The notes under the pieces are model-generated. The model was not told where the DNA came from, made no database searches, and saw nothing but the letters and a program-made list of their open reading frames with translations. Position numbers and translations under genes: made by a program. 50,696 nucleotides of DNA from Planctomycetaceae bacterium (GTDB taxonomy: Bacteria > Planctomycetota > Planctomycetia > Pirellulales > Pirellulaceae): NCBI GenBank assembly GCA_005778405.1, contig SXOA01000077.1, positions 1 to 50,696 of the forward strand. The letters run 5' to 3'. Positions 20,730 through 28,248 of the stretch are shown here, piece by piece. Position 1 is the first letter of the stretch. Each line of letters starts with the position of its first letter.

Positions 20730-21478
20730 TGACCCACGAATTCCGCTTCTCTTATTTCCTGCTCATGCTCGCCGCGCTCGGCACTTGCAGCCTGCTGCTT
20801 CGCAAGACGCAGGAGAAGTTGCCGCTCATGTGGTGGCAAAAACTGGGGATTGGCGTCGGGGCATTTTGCGGCGCGATGATCGGGGCCAAGTTGCCATTTC
20901 TGCTCATCGATTGGAATCGGTTTCTCGATGGCTCCGCGTGGCTTTCCGATGGCAAGACCATCATGTGCGGCATCATCGGGGGTTATTTTGGAGTGGAATT
21001 GGCCAAGTGGACGCTAGACATCCGGGTGAAAACGGGAGACACTTTTGCCGTCCCCTGCGCCGTGGCGGTGGCCATTGGCCGAGTCGCCTGTTTCGTCGGC
21101 GGGTGCTGTTTTGGGACGCCGACGAATCTTCCCTGGGGTGTGGTGTTTCAACAATCCGGTGACTCGCTTCCCCGGCATCCGACGCAGTTCTATGAAGCGG
21201 CGTTTCACCTGTCGATTGCGGGAATACTCCTCGTTCTTCAACAACGTGAACTGTTTCGGGGACAGCTCATCAAGTTCTATATCCTCTTCTATCTGGCTTA
21301 TCGGTTCGTAACGGAGTTCATCCGCCCAGAGACAAAGCTGGAACTGGGCCTCACCGTTTATCAATGGGCCGCCCTGGCGATGACGCCCCTGTTCCTTTTC
21401 CTGTGGTGGAAAGACGCGCATGAGAACGCGCTGGCCAGTACCGGAAAAATCGCCACGATTCCGGAGCCCCCCGCATGA
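20729..21478 (+). CDS. Non-canonical Lgt-like (prolipoprotein diacylglyceryl transferase family) membrane enzyme
   Basis: 249 residues from the ATG overlapping the previous stop. Seven hydrophobic segments. Lgt hallmarks are recognisable: AIGRVACFVGGCCFGTP around residues 112-128 (Lgt: GRIGNFINGE), RHPTQFYEA (Lgt RHPSQLYE) and YRFVTEFIRPE near the C-terminus. The catalytic-type Arg, His and Glu are kept, but the GNFxNGE loop is replaced by GGCCFG, a Cys pair seen in divergent Lgt paralogues. It probably moves a diacylglyceryl or other lipid group to an acceptor, but perhaps not prolipoprotein. Its coupling to a Tes-like enzyme gives a lipid theme. Its stop overlaps the cupin start (ATGA). Confidence 0.8.
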   Translation: MTHEFRFSYFLLMLAALGTCSLLLRKTQEKLPLMWWQKLGIGVGAFCGAMIGAKLPFLLIDWNRFLDGSAWLSDGKTIMCGIIGGYFGVELAKWTLDIRVKTGDTFAVPCAVAVAIGRVACFVGGCCFGTPTNLPWGVVFQQSGDSLPRHPTQFYEAAFHLSIAGILLVLQQRELFRGQLIKFYILFYLAYRFVTEFIRPETKLELGLTVYQWAALAMTPLFLFLWWKDAHENALASTGKIATIPEPPA

Positions 21479-21837
21479 ATCCTGCCATCCTCCCGCTCTC
21501 CCCGAGCGGCGAGTTCCATACGTCCGAAGGTTGCTACATCACGGAGCTTTGTAATTCGCCCACCGATGCGGAAGCGTCCATCGCTCGCGCCCGCGTCCCA
21601 AAGGGCATCACGACCCGCTGGCACCGCTTGAAAGGGACCAGCGAACGCTATGTCATCCTGGAGGGCCGCGGCCGGATGGAAGTCGGCGAACAGCCATCCA
21701 CCGAAGTCGCCCCGGGTGATGTCGTCCTCATTCCGCCTTTCTGCCGCCAGCGGATCACGAACATCGGCGATTGCGACCTGGTTTTCCTCTGCTTCTGCGT
21801 TCCAGGCTTTCAGGCGGACGCCTACGAAGAGTGCTAG
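21475..21837 (+). CDS. Small cupin-domain protein
   Basis: 120 residues forming a single cupin_2 barrel: TTRWHRLKGTSERYVILEGRGRM has metal-ligand type His and Glu, and PGDVVLIPPFCRQRI is the second cupin motif. Arg-Gln replaces the usual His in the second motif, so metal binding could be lost or shared. It starts on the ATGA overlap with the Lgt-like stop and is the last of four coupled genes. Cupins are diverse; no substrate can be proposed. Confidence 0.85.
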   Translation: MNPAILPLSPSGEFHTSEGCYITELCNSPTDAEASIARARVPKGITTRWHRLKGTSERYVILEGRGRMEVGEQPSTEVAPGDVVLIPPFCRQRITNIGDCDLVFLCFCVPGFQADAYEEC

Positions 21838-21843
21838 TGGCGT

Positions 21844-21884
21844 CTTTCGCACCGCGAAAGCACGCTACTTTCGCGGAGCGAAAG
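21844..21884. repeat. Paired triloop hairpins after the cupin gene
   Basis: CTTTCGC-ACC-GCGAAAG (21844-21860) followed seven bases later by CTTTCGC-GGA-GCGAAAG (21868-21884). Both have the same 7-bp stem with 3-base loops. It sits seven bases past the stop of the cupin gene. The layout is shared with 28197-28243. The rest of the gap to 22134 holds no recognised signal. Confidence 0.8.
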
Positions 21885-22133
21885 GCGACAGTGGCAAACT
21901 CTACCGGTTGCGTAAGACCTGCATCCCAGGCTGTCTTTGCCCGGCCTACAGATTCTCAGCCCCACGGCTTTTGACTCGCAGTCGGGAAAGTTCCTACATT
22001 CCATCTTCGCGGCGTGGGCAAGCAGTCAAGGTTGATTTCGCATGGTGCCGAAGGTGATGAAGGGGCCATTTATGCATGCTCGGTGGCCCCACCGCGCTTC
22101 CTCGCCCGCCCACCTCTTCCGCGCCAGAAGCCC

Positions 22134-25100
22134 ATGTCCGCAAAGCCCACTTTTTTTGCTCGCCGCGCGATCATCGTTCTGATGATCATCTTCTTCCTGG
22201 TTCCCTTCGCCCTCCGGGGTGCCCGCATGTCGGTGCAGGGGATGAAGAACGACATCAAGGATTGGTTGCCCAAGGACTTTCCCGAGACGGCGGACCTGGA
22301 CTGGTTCCGCCAGCACTTTGTCAGCGAGACGTTTGTCGTCGCCAGTTGGGACGGCTGTCACGGCGATGCCCAGGATGCCCGGTTTCAACTGTTTATGAAG
22401 AAGCTGGAACCGGAAGTTCCGCCCAGCCAGCAAATCGGACCTGTGACCGCGGACACGGGAATCGCCGCCGCAGGCGAAACCGTCAGCGAAGGTGCTACAC
22501 CAGAATCAACAGGGACCAAGCCAGAGACCGCCATCCGCTATTTCCAGCGCGCCGATTTCATTGGGGACCAACTCGGCTTGTACCTAACGGCTGACCAGCA
22601 TGAGAACTGGGGAGGCCAGGGAGAGAAATGGCTCCGTGGCCGTTCCTCAACCGACGCCACCAAAAACAGCGAATCCTGGTACTACATCACGCCCGCGGGT
22701 GACCTCTATCGCTGGAAAGCTGCGGACGCGCCCCTGATGGGGTTGTATCGCCTGGTAGAACGAAAAGTCAACGGTCCGAGCGTCGCCGGGGAACTCGTCG
22801 CCGCCTTCGGTCCCAAGGACGGCCCCTGGTACCACAAGGAACCTCGCCGCTTGCGGGCCCAGCTCTTCAAGTCGGTCACTTCCGGCCCCTCAGTGCTGGC
22901 GAGTCTTGTCCGACCCGGCGGCGAGCTGGCCGAACTGAAGAACCCCGACGAAGAAGCCTATCGCCGTTTGCAAGGGACGCTGTTTGGCCCCGCCGACGCC
23001 GCCAATCCGGCGGCACCTCGCCAGACCTGCGTCGTCCTCACCCTTACCGACGCCGCCCGGACTAATCTGCACCTGGTCGTGGGTCGCGGCATGCTCGGCA
23101 AGCCCTTTGGCAGGCTCTACGAGATTGCCGAGGATTGCAACGTCGCCAAGAAGGACCACACCGGAGAAGGGCTCTGGCTCGGCGGCCCGCCGGTGGACAA
23201 CGTCGCCATCGATGAAGAAGGAACGATCACCCTGGTCCGGCTCATCGGGCTCACCGCCCTGCTGGGGACCTGCCTTTCGCTGGCCTGCTTCCGCAGCATC
23301 TCGGCCACGATCATGGTCTTCTTCATTGGCGGTATCAGTGCCGTCATGAGCCTGGCCTTTGTCGGGTGGTGCGGCTGCAGCATGGACGCCATTCTGATGA
23401 CCATGCCCGCACTCGTGTATGTGCTGGGCCTCTCAGGGGCGGCCCACATTGTGAATTACTATCACGATGCCGTCACCGACCACGGCCATGCCGGTGCTCC
23501 CGAACGGGCCATCGCCCACGGCTGGAAACCGGCGACTTTTTGCACCATCACCACCGCCATCGGCCTTGTTTCCTTGATCACCAGCCAACTGGTCCCCATC
23601 CAGAAGTTCGGTGTTTTCTCGGCCCTCGGCGTCGCCGCCACGCTCCTTGTGACCTTCACTTACTTGCCGGCCGCTTTGCAAATCTGGCCGCAGAAGAAGC
23701 GGCCCAAACTGGCGGAAGGCCAAACCGACGCACCGTGGTTGGACAAATACCTGGGGGGTTTTTGGAACCTCATGGGCTCGTTCATTATCCGCCATCACGC
23801 CATGGTTGCCATTGGCTGCTTACTGGTCATTGGCTTCTTCTGCTACGGCATCAAGGACATGAAGACCACGGTCAACATGCTCAAGATGTTCCACGCCGAA
23901 GCCAAAATCATCCGCGACTATACGCATCTCGAGCAGAAGCTCGGCCCACTGATGCCGATGGAGGTCATCGTCTCGATTCCTAAGTCCTCGCTGCGGCCTG
24001 CCGATGCCGTGCTGGGAAAGGCCGCCAATCGCGATCTGATCGCCGAGCAAATCCAGATGCCGTTCATCGACCGAATGGAAGTCGCCACCCGCGTACAGCG
24101 GGTGATTGAGGACGAATTCGGCCCGCAAGGGCGCGGCATTGTCGGCAACTCGACCAGCGCCGCCACCTTCGTCCGCCCGCTGCCGGGGATCAAAAAGGGT
24201 TCCGTCCGCAACATGACCAGCGCGCGACTGGAAGCCCATAGGGAGGACCTGGACCACAGCGACTTCCTGAGAATCGATCAGGCGACCGGAGCCGAACTCT
24301 GGCGAATCAGCCTCCGCCTCCCCGCTACGCAAGGAACCGACTACGGCGCATTCAACGAGCAGCTCAAGGAAGCCATCGAGCCGGTGATGCTGGCGCAGCG
24401 CGAGAGGGATACGGTGCTGCGGGCTTTGGGCCAGCACAAAGTCGAGCTCGCGAAACAAGCGGCCCTGCAGAGTGGGTCCGAGTACAACCCCGCCTCGGTC
24501 AAACTCGCCGCTTCCAAGGTGCTGCTCCTCGGTGTGCCGGCGCAAGTCGCCGCGGAAGAAGCCGGAGGCAAGACTGCTGCCGATGCATCGGCCGCGCGGC
24601 CCGCGCAGAATTCTCCCGTCGAACAAACGCCGATCTTCGCTCGCACCTTGCGCGATCTGCTGAGAAACGCCCGAATGAAGGTGGCCCTTAGCACGCCCGA
24701 TACGAGCACCACGCCCGACTGGGCCAAAGTCCTGTCTGTTTACGACTGCGTGGTGCTCGTCGATAAGCACAGCATCTATGACGTGGCTGAAATCCAAAAG
24801 CACGCCCGGGTCTTCATCGACGCCAGCGACAGCCGCTTCGCTCCGCCCGTCGGGGCCTCGATGGACGAGGTCGCCAATGCGGTCGCGTTCAAGCAGAACC
24901 CCAGCCAGATGGGCGCGGTCTACACGGGCGTCGTCCCCATCGTTTACAAAGCCCAGCGGGCTCTGCTCGACAGCCTGATTAGCAGCACCATCTGGTCATT
25001 CCTCACCATCACACCGCTGATGATGTTCATCTCCCGCAGTTTCTGGGCGGGCATCGTGGCCATGCTTCCCAACGTGCTGCCGGTGGTGATGGTCTTCGGC

Positions 25101-25673
25101 GGCATGGGCTGGCTGCAGATTGACGTGGACGTCGGAGCGATGATGACCGCCAGCATCGCGCTCGGAGTGGCAGTGGACGACACCATCCACTATCTTAACT
25201 GGTATCGCGAGGAGCTCGACCGTTTGGGGGATCGCAAGCTGGCCATCCTGGCCGCGTACAAGCACTGCGCCACCCCCACTTTGCAAGCCGCCATCATCAG
25301 CGGCCTGGGGCTCTCGATCTTTGCCCTGAGCACCTTCACGCCGACCCAGCGGTTTGGCTACCTGATGCTCACCATCCTCTGGATGGGAGTTGTCGCCGAA
25401 CTCATCTTCTTCCCCGCCCTCCTTGCTGGACCTCTGGGACTGGTCTTCAAGCCGCGGAAGAAAAAGGACCAGGGGGTTCGTCCGATTCACCCCGAGCTGA
25501 TCGGCGCGACCGATGCCGAACTGGCAACCGCCAAAGCCGATGCGGCAGCCAGCGATTTGATTCTGCCCACGGAAGGAACGCAGCGGACCGATCAGCCTCA
25601 CGACGGCAGCGGCGTACCGGCTCCCAGCAAAACGGGCGTTCTGCGGTCGCTGAAGCAGGAGAAGAAGGGGTAA
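22134..25673 (+). CDS. MMPL/RND-superfamily membrane transporter
   Basis: 1179 residues from the ATG at 22134 (MSAKPTFFARRAII); sequence in frame upstream is not coding-like. One helix near residues 12-33, a large extracytoplasmic domain, five helices (about 370-560), a second extracytoplasmic domain, then five helices (about 940-1120). The helix-4/5 acidic motif GVAVDDTIHYLNWY near the C-terminus is typical of proton-driven MMPL/RND proteins, and the first half has a related VYVLGLSGAAHIVNYYHD block. MMPL proteins move lipids or hydrophobic compounds. It lies 296 bases after the Tes-Lgt cluster on the same strand, with a palindrome between, and could export that pathway's product; this is inference. 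Confidence 0.85.
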   Translation: MSAKPTFFARRAIIVLMIIFFLVPFALRGARMSVQGMKNDIKDWLPKDFPETADLDWFRQHFVSETFVVASWDGCHGDAQDARFQLFMKKLEPEVPPSQQIGPVTADTGIAAAGETVSEGATPESTGTKPETAIRYFQRADFIGDQLGLYLTADQHENWGGQGEKWLRGRSSTDATKNSESWYYITPAGDLYRWKAADAPLMGLYRLVERKVNGPSVAGELVAAFGPKDGPWYHKEPRRLRAQLFKSVTSGPSVLASLVRPGGELAELKNPDEEAYRRLQGTLFGPADAANPAAPRQTCVVLTLTDAARTNLHLVVGRGMLGKPFGRLYEIAEDCNVAKKDHTGEGLWLGGPPVDNVAIDEEGTITLVRLIGLTALLGTCLSLACFRSISATIMVFFIGGISAVMSLAFVGWCGCSMDAILMTMPALVYVLGLSGAAHIVNYYHDAVTDHGHAGAPERAIAHGWKPATFCTITTAIGLVSLITSQLVPIQKFGVFSALGVAATLLVTFTYLPAALQIWPQKKRPKLAEGQTDAPWLDKYLGGFWNLMGSFIIRHHAMVAIGCLLVIGFFCYGIKDMKTTVNMLKMFHAEAKIIRDYTHLEQKLGPLMPMEVIVSIPKSSLRPADAVLGKAANRDLIAEQIQMPFIDRMEVATRVQRVIEDEFGPQGRGIVGNSTSAATFVRPLPGIKKGSVRNMTSARLEAHREDLDHSDFLRIDQATGAELWRISLRLPATQGTDYGAFNEQLKEAIEPVMLAQRERDTVLRALGQHKVELAKQAALQSGSEYNPASVKLAASKVLLLGVPAQVAAEEAGGKTAADASAARPAQNSPVEQTPIFARTLRDLLRNARMKVALSTPDTSTTPDWAKVLSVYDCVVLVDKHSIYDVAEIQKHARVFIDASDSRFAPPVGASMDEVANAVAFKQNPSQMGAVYTGVVPIVYKAQRALLDSLISSTIWSFLTITPLMMFISRSFWAGIVAMLPNVLPVVMVFGGMGWLQIDVDVGAMMTASIALGVAVDDTIHYLNWYREELDRLGDRKLAILAAYKHCATPTLQAAIISGLGLSIFALSTFTPTQRFGYLMLTILWMGVVAELIFFPALLAGPLGLVFKPRKKKDQGVRPIHPELIGATDAELATAKADAAASDLILPTEGTQRTDQPHDGSGVPAPSKTGVLRSLKQEKKG

Positions 25674-25712
25674 GCGAAGGGCATTCATCGCTCAGAAACT
25701 GGAAAGCTGCAG

Positions 25713-25767
25713 AGCTTAGCCGCCGCGTCCACGCGGCGAATCCCCGCGTGGACGCGGGGGCTAAGCT
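25713..25767. repeat. Intergenic palindrome after the transporter gene
   Basis: Arms of 24 bases with one mismatch (25713-25736 and 25744-25767) around a 7-base loop. The inner part of each arm (CCGCGTCCACGCGG) is itself palindromic, so it can also form two small hairpins. It lies 39 bases after the transporter stop. Confidence 0.88.
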
Positions 25768-25862
25768 TACTCCCTGCCAAGGCACTGGAAAATGGTCTTT
25801 CTTCCCCGCTAGAATGGCCCCGTCGTGTCTGGGTATCCCGCGTTCTTACCCCGCATCGAGGC

Positions 25863-26177
25863 ATGTCCACTAACCCCCAGAACCCTTACGCCCCCCCTCA
25901 GATGCCGAATGATCCCCAGGGCCCGCCGCCGGGGAGTGAAATGGTCGCGCCGTGCTACAAATGCGGCTGTCCGTATGCCAAGCGGATCAGCTTTACGTGG
26001 TGGGGCGGGTTGCTCGGCCCCCGGATGTTCAACCACGTCAAGTGCGTCCGCTGTTTCTCGACGTTCAATGCCAAGACCGGCCAGTCGAACAATACGGCCA
26101 TCACGATCTACTGCGTGGTCGGCTTCGCAATCGCCGTCATCCTGGGGTTGATTATTGGGATTCTCCCGAATTTGTAA
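25863..26177 (+). CDS. Small zinc-ribbon protein with one membrane helix
   Basis: 104 residues. A Pro/Asn-rich N-terminus (about 1-28) is followed by two Cys pairs (CYKCGCPY and CVRCF), a spacing typical of small planctomycete zinc-ribbon proteins, and one hydrophobic helix (about 78-99) near the end. It has no signal peptide; the ribbon probably faces the cytosol. A GCTAGAAT sequence at 25808-25815 may be its -10 element. The function is unknown. Confidence 0.7.
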   Translation: MSTNPQNPYAPPQMPNDPQGPPPGSEMVAPCYKCGCPYAKRISFTWWGGLLGPRMFNHVKCVRCFSTFNAKTGQSNNTAITIYCVVGFAIAVILGLIIGILPNL

Positions 26178-26230
26178 CGGCGAAGCGCGAGCCGCCAGTG
26201 TATGCCCTGGGGAGTGGACGGCCACGGGAC

Positions 26231-26749
26231 TCAAATCCTCGCTGAAATGGTTCTCACCGGCAGTTGCTCGCCTTCATGATTCGGAATTGCTTTCGGCGGC
26301 GGATGGTTTGGCCCGAATGGCGAAGCCGCAGGCGGAACCGGCTTTGGGGGCTGCATGCTGCGGTAGACGGCTAGCGATATCCAGCCTCCGAGGAAGGCCA
26401 GCACTACCGGGGCAAAGATGAAGAGAGAGCAAATCATGTTGATTAGCTGCGTTTCCCCAAACTCATAGCGCCCATAACCGCGACTCCATCGCCAGGGTCC
26501 ATCCACGGCCATGACCAGGCTGCAGAACACCAGGGCGATGAACGGAACCGCGCCAGCGGCCAGCCCGCCGATGAAAAAAGCCCTTTTGGCCTCGCGGGCA
26601 TAAATGACTCCCGCGATCCAGTACGCCGGGGTCAGCCAGACGAATGCACAAAACAGCGGAAAGGCAATGAACACGGGAGCATTCAAGATGCTGCAATAAA
26701 CGCAAACAATGGCCGTGATGATGAACAGCGTGCGCAGGCGGAATTGCAT
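26231..26749 (-). CDS. Hypothetical four-helix membrane protein
   Basis: 172 residues from the ATG at 26749 (MQFRLRTLFIITA), a start seen in many small planctomycete membrane proteins; an in-frame ATG 18 bases upstream is less likely. Hydrophobic segments lie at about 6-30, 31-52, 62-86 and 110-137, with a Pro-rich cytosolic tail. I do not recognise the family. It is on its own, convergent with the 104-residue gene and followed upstream by a palindrome. Confidence 0.65.
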   Translation of the reverse strand: MQFRLRTLFIITAIVCVYCSILNAPVFIAFPLFCAFVWLTPAYWIAGVIYAREAKRAFFIGGLAAGAVPFIALVFCSLVMAVDGPWRWSRGYGRYEFGETQLINMICSLFIFAPVVLAFLGGWISLAVYRSMQPPKPVPPAASPFGPNHPPPKAIPNHEGEQLPVRTISARI

Positions 26750-26764
26750 GATGAACGTCACTTT

Positions 26765-26845
26765 CACACCAGCCTGAAGCGCCAGCGAAGGAAACCGTTG
26801 CTAACCGATGGTTCCGTGTCCTTCGCTCGCGCTTCAGGCTTGTGT
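26765..26845. repeat. Intergenic palindrome between a membrane-protein gene and the DUF1501 gene
   Basis: Arms 26771-26792 and 26819-26840 match over 22 bases with one mismatch (AGCCTGAAGCGC start), extended by CACA/TGTG on the outside. The loop (26793-26818) holds a weaker AACC/GGTT inner pairing. It ends three bases before the DUF1501 stop and may serve as its terminator. Confidence 0.85.
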
Positions 26846-26847
26846 TG

Positions 26848-28179
26848 TTAAACCAGCGCCTCTTTCACCAGCGGCGAGTCTTCGGCAATCAGCTTGATGG
26901 GCCGATTCGACGGCGTTTGCATGACGGTGGCGGGATCGATGCCGAGCAGGTGATAGAGCGTACTGCCGAAGCTTTCGACCTTGTAGAAGTTGTCCGTGAC
27001 CTGCTCACCCAGCTTGTCGGTCGCCCCGACGACGCACCCTCGCTTGAATCCGCCGCCGGCGGCGAGGACGAACTGGGCGTAGTCCCAGTGATCGCGCCCG
27101 GCATTCTTTTCGGTGCCGCATTTGGGCTTGCGGCCCATTTCACCGAGGGCCAATACGATGGTCGTGTCGAGCAGGCCCCGCTCGTCGAGTTCCATAAGGA
27201 GCATCGACAAAGCGTTGTCGAACATCGGAATCTGCTGGCGGCCGGCGATGAAATTCTCGCCGTGCCAGTCCCAGTAGCCGAGACTGAAGTGGACGATGGG
27301 AGCGCCCGCTTCGATCAGCCGGCGGGCGAGTAAGAAATGAAGCGGATCGCCGGAGGGGTAACGGTATTTTTCCAGGTGCCCTGTCTTGTACTTTTTGATC
27401 GTCTCTTCGCTCTCTTTCGACAAATCGAGAGCCGCCCGCAGTTTGGGCGAGCGGAGCATGTCAAAGGCCGTTTGCTGGTACTTGTCGAGGCCGGCGATGA
27501 GCGGGTCGACGCTGTCCTGCCGGCGAAGGCGCTTGTCGAGAGCGGCGAGCAGTTCGGTCTGCTTGGCGAAGGCGGGCAACTCCATTTGCGGCGCGAGCAT
27601 CTTGGCGATGTCGTCCTTGGAGGACTGCGGGTCGAAGATGAAAGGACTGTAAGCCGGGCCGAGATAGCTGCCGGAGATGGAATTGTTGATGTGGTGGTCG
27701 ATTTTCCCCAGCACCGTGAACGACGGCAATTCAGGCGGCCCGGGGCGGACTTTGGAAATCACGCTCCCGTACATCGGAAATTTTTCGGTCCCGCTCGGCA
27801 GCCGCGGATTGCCGGTCAGCCAGTACATCGGGGCCCGGCTGTGGTCGCCGGGCTGGTTCATCGTGGTGATGGAGCGAATGATTGTGTACTTGTCGGCGAT
27901 CTTGGCCAGATTAGGCATCAGCTCGCAGACGTCGAGCCCCGGCAGGTTCGATTTGATCGGTTTGAACTCACCCTTGTAGTCCGTCCCCGAGTCCGGCTTC
28001 ATGTCGAACATGTCCGTATGCGGCGGCCCACCGGCCATCCAGCAGACAATCATCTGCTTGGCCTTCGGAGCCGGAGCCCCAGCGGCCTGGCTCTGAGCGC
28101 GAAGCACATCCAGTAAGCTGACGCCACACAGTGATGCACCGCCGATCCGGAGGAAGTCTCGACGAGGGAGAGTGGTCAT
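26848..28179 (-). CDS. DUF1501 family protein (Tat-exported)
   Basis: 443 residues from the ATG at 28179. A Tat signal (RRDFLRIGGASLCGVSLLDVL, about 6-26) starts the protein. The body matches the planctomycete DUF1501 family, a sulfatase/alkaline-phosphatase-like fold: MIVCWMAGGPPHTDMFDMKP, TNQPGDHSRAPMYW near 130 and GEMGRKPKCG near 340. Putative metal positions include DMFD and GDHSRAP. The gene directly follows the DUF1549/1553 gene on the same strand. Genomes of this group hold many such pairs, believed to act together outside the cytosol; the reaction is unknown. Confidence 0.88.
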   Translation of the reverse strand: MTTLPRRDFLRIGGASLCGVSLLDVLRAQSQAAGAPAPKAKQMIVCWMAGGPPHTDMFDMKPDSGTDYKGEFKPIKSNLPGLDVCELMPNLAKIADKYTIIRSITTMNQPGDHSRAPMYWLTGNPRLPSGTEKFPMYGSVISKVRPGPPELPSFTVLGKIDHHINNSISGSYLGPAYSPFIFDPQSSKDDIAKMLAPQMELPAFAKQTELLAALDKRLRRQDSVDPLIAGLDKYQQTAFDMLRSPKLRAALDLSKESEETIKKYKTGHLEKYRYPSGDPLHFLLARRLIEAGAPIVHFSLGYWDWHGENFIAGRQQIPMFDNALSMLLMELDERGLLDTTIVLALGEMGRKPKCGTEKNAGRDHWDYAQFVLAAGGGFKRGCVVGATDKLGEQVTDNFYKVESFGSTLYHLLGIDPATVMQTPSNRPIKLIAEDSPLVKEALV

Positions 28180-28190
28180 AGGTGGTCCTT

Positions 28191-28248
28191 TAGTAGTCCG
28201 CTCACTTCGTGAGCGGACATGCCAGCACACGGAGTGTGCTGGCTACTA
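28191..28248. repeat. Cruciform-like element of two triloop hairpins
   Basis: TCCGCTCAC-TTC-GTGAGCGGA (28197-28217) and GCCAGCACAC-GGA-GTGTGCTGGC (28221-28243), bracketed by TAGTAG (28191-28196) and CTACTA (28243-28248), which pair with each other. The loops TTC and GGA are complementary. It lies between DUF1501 and the DUF1549/1553 gene. Confidence 0.88.
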
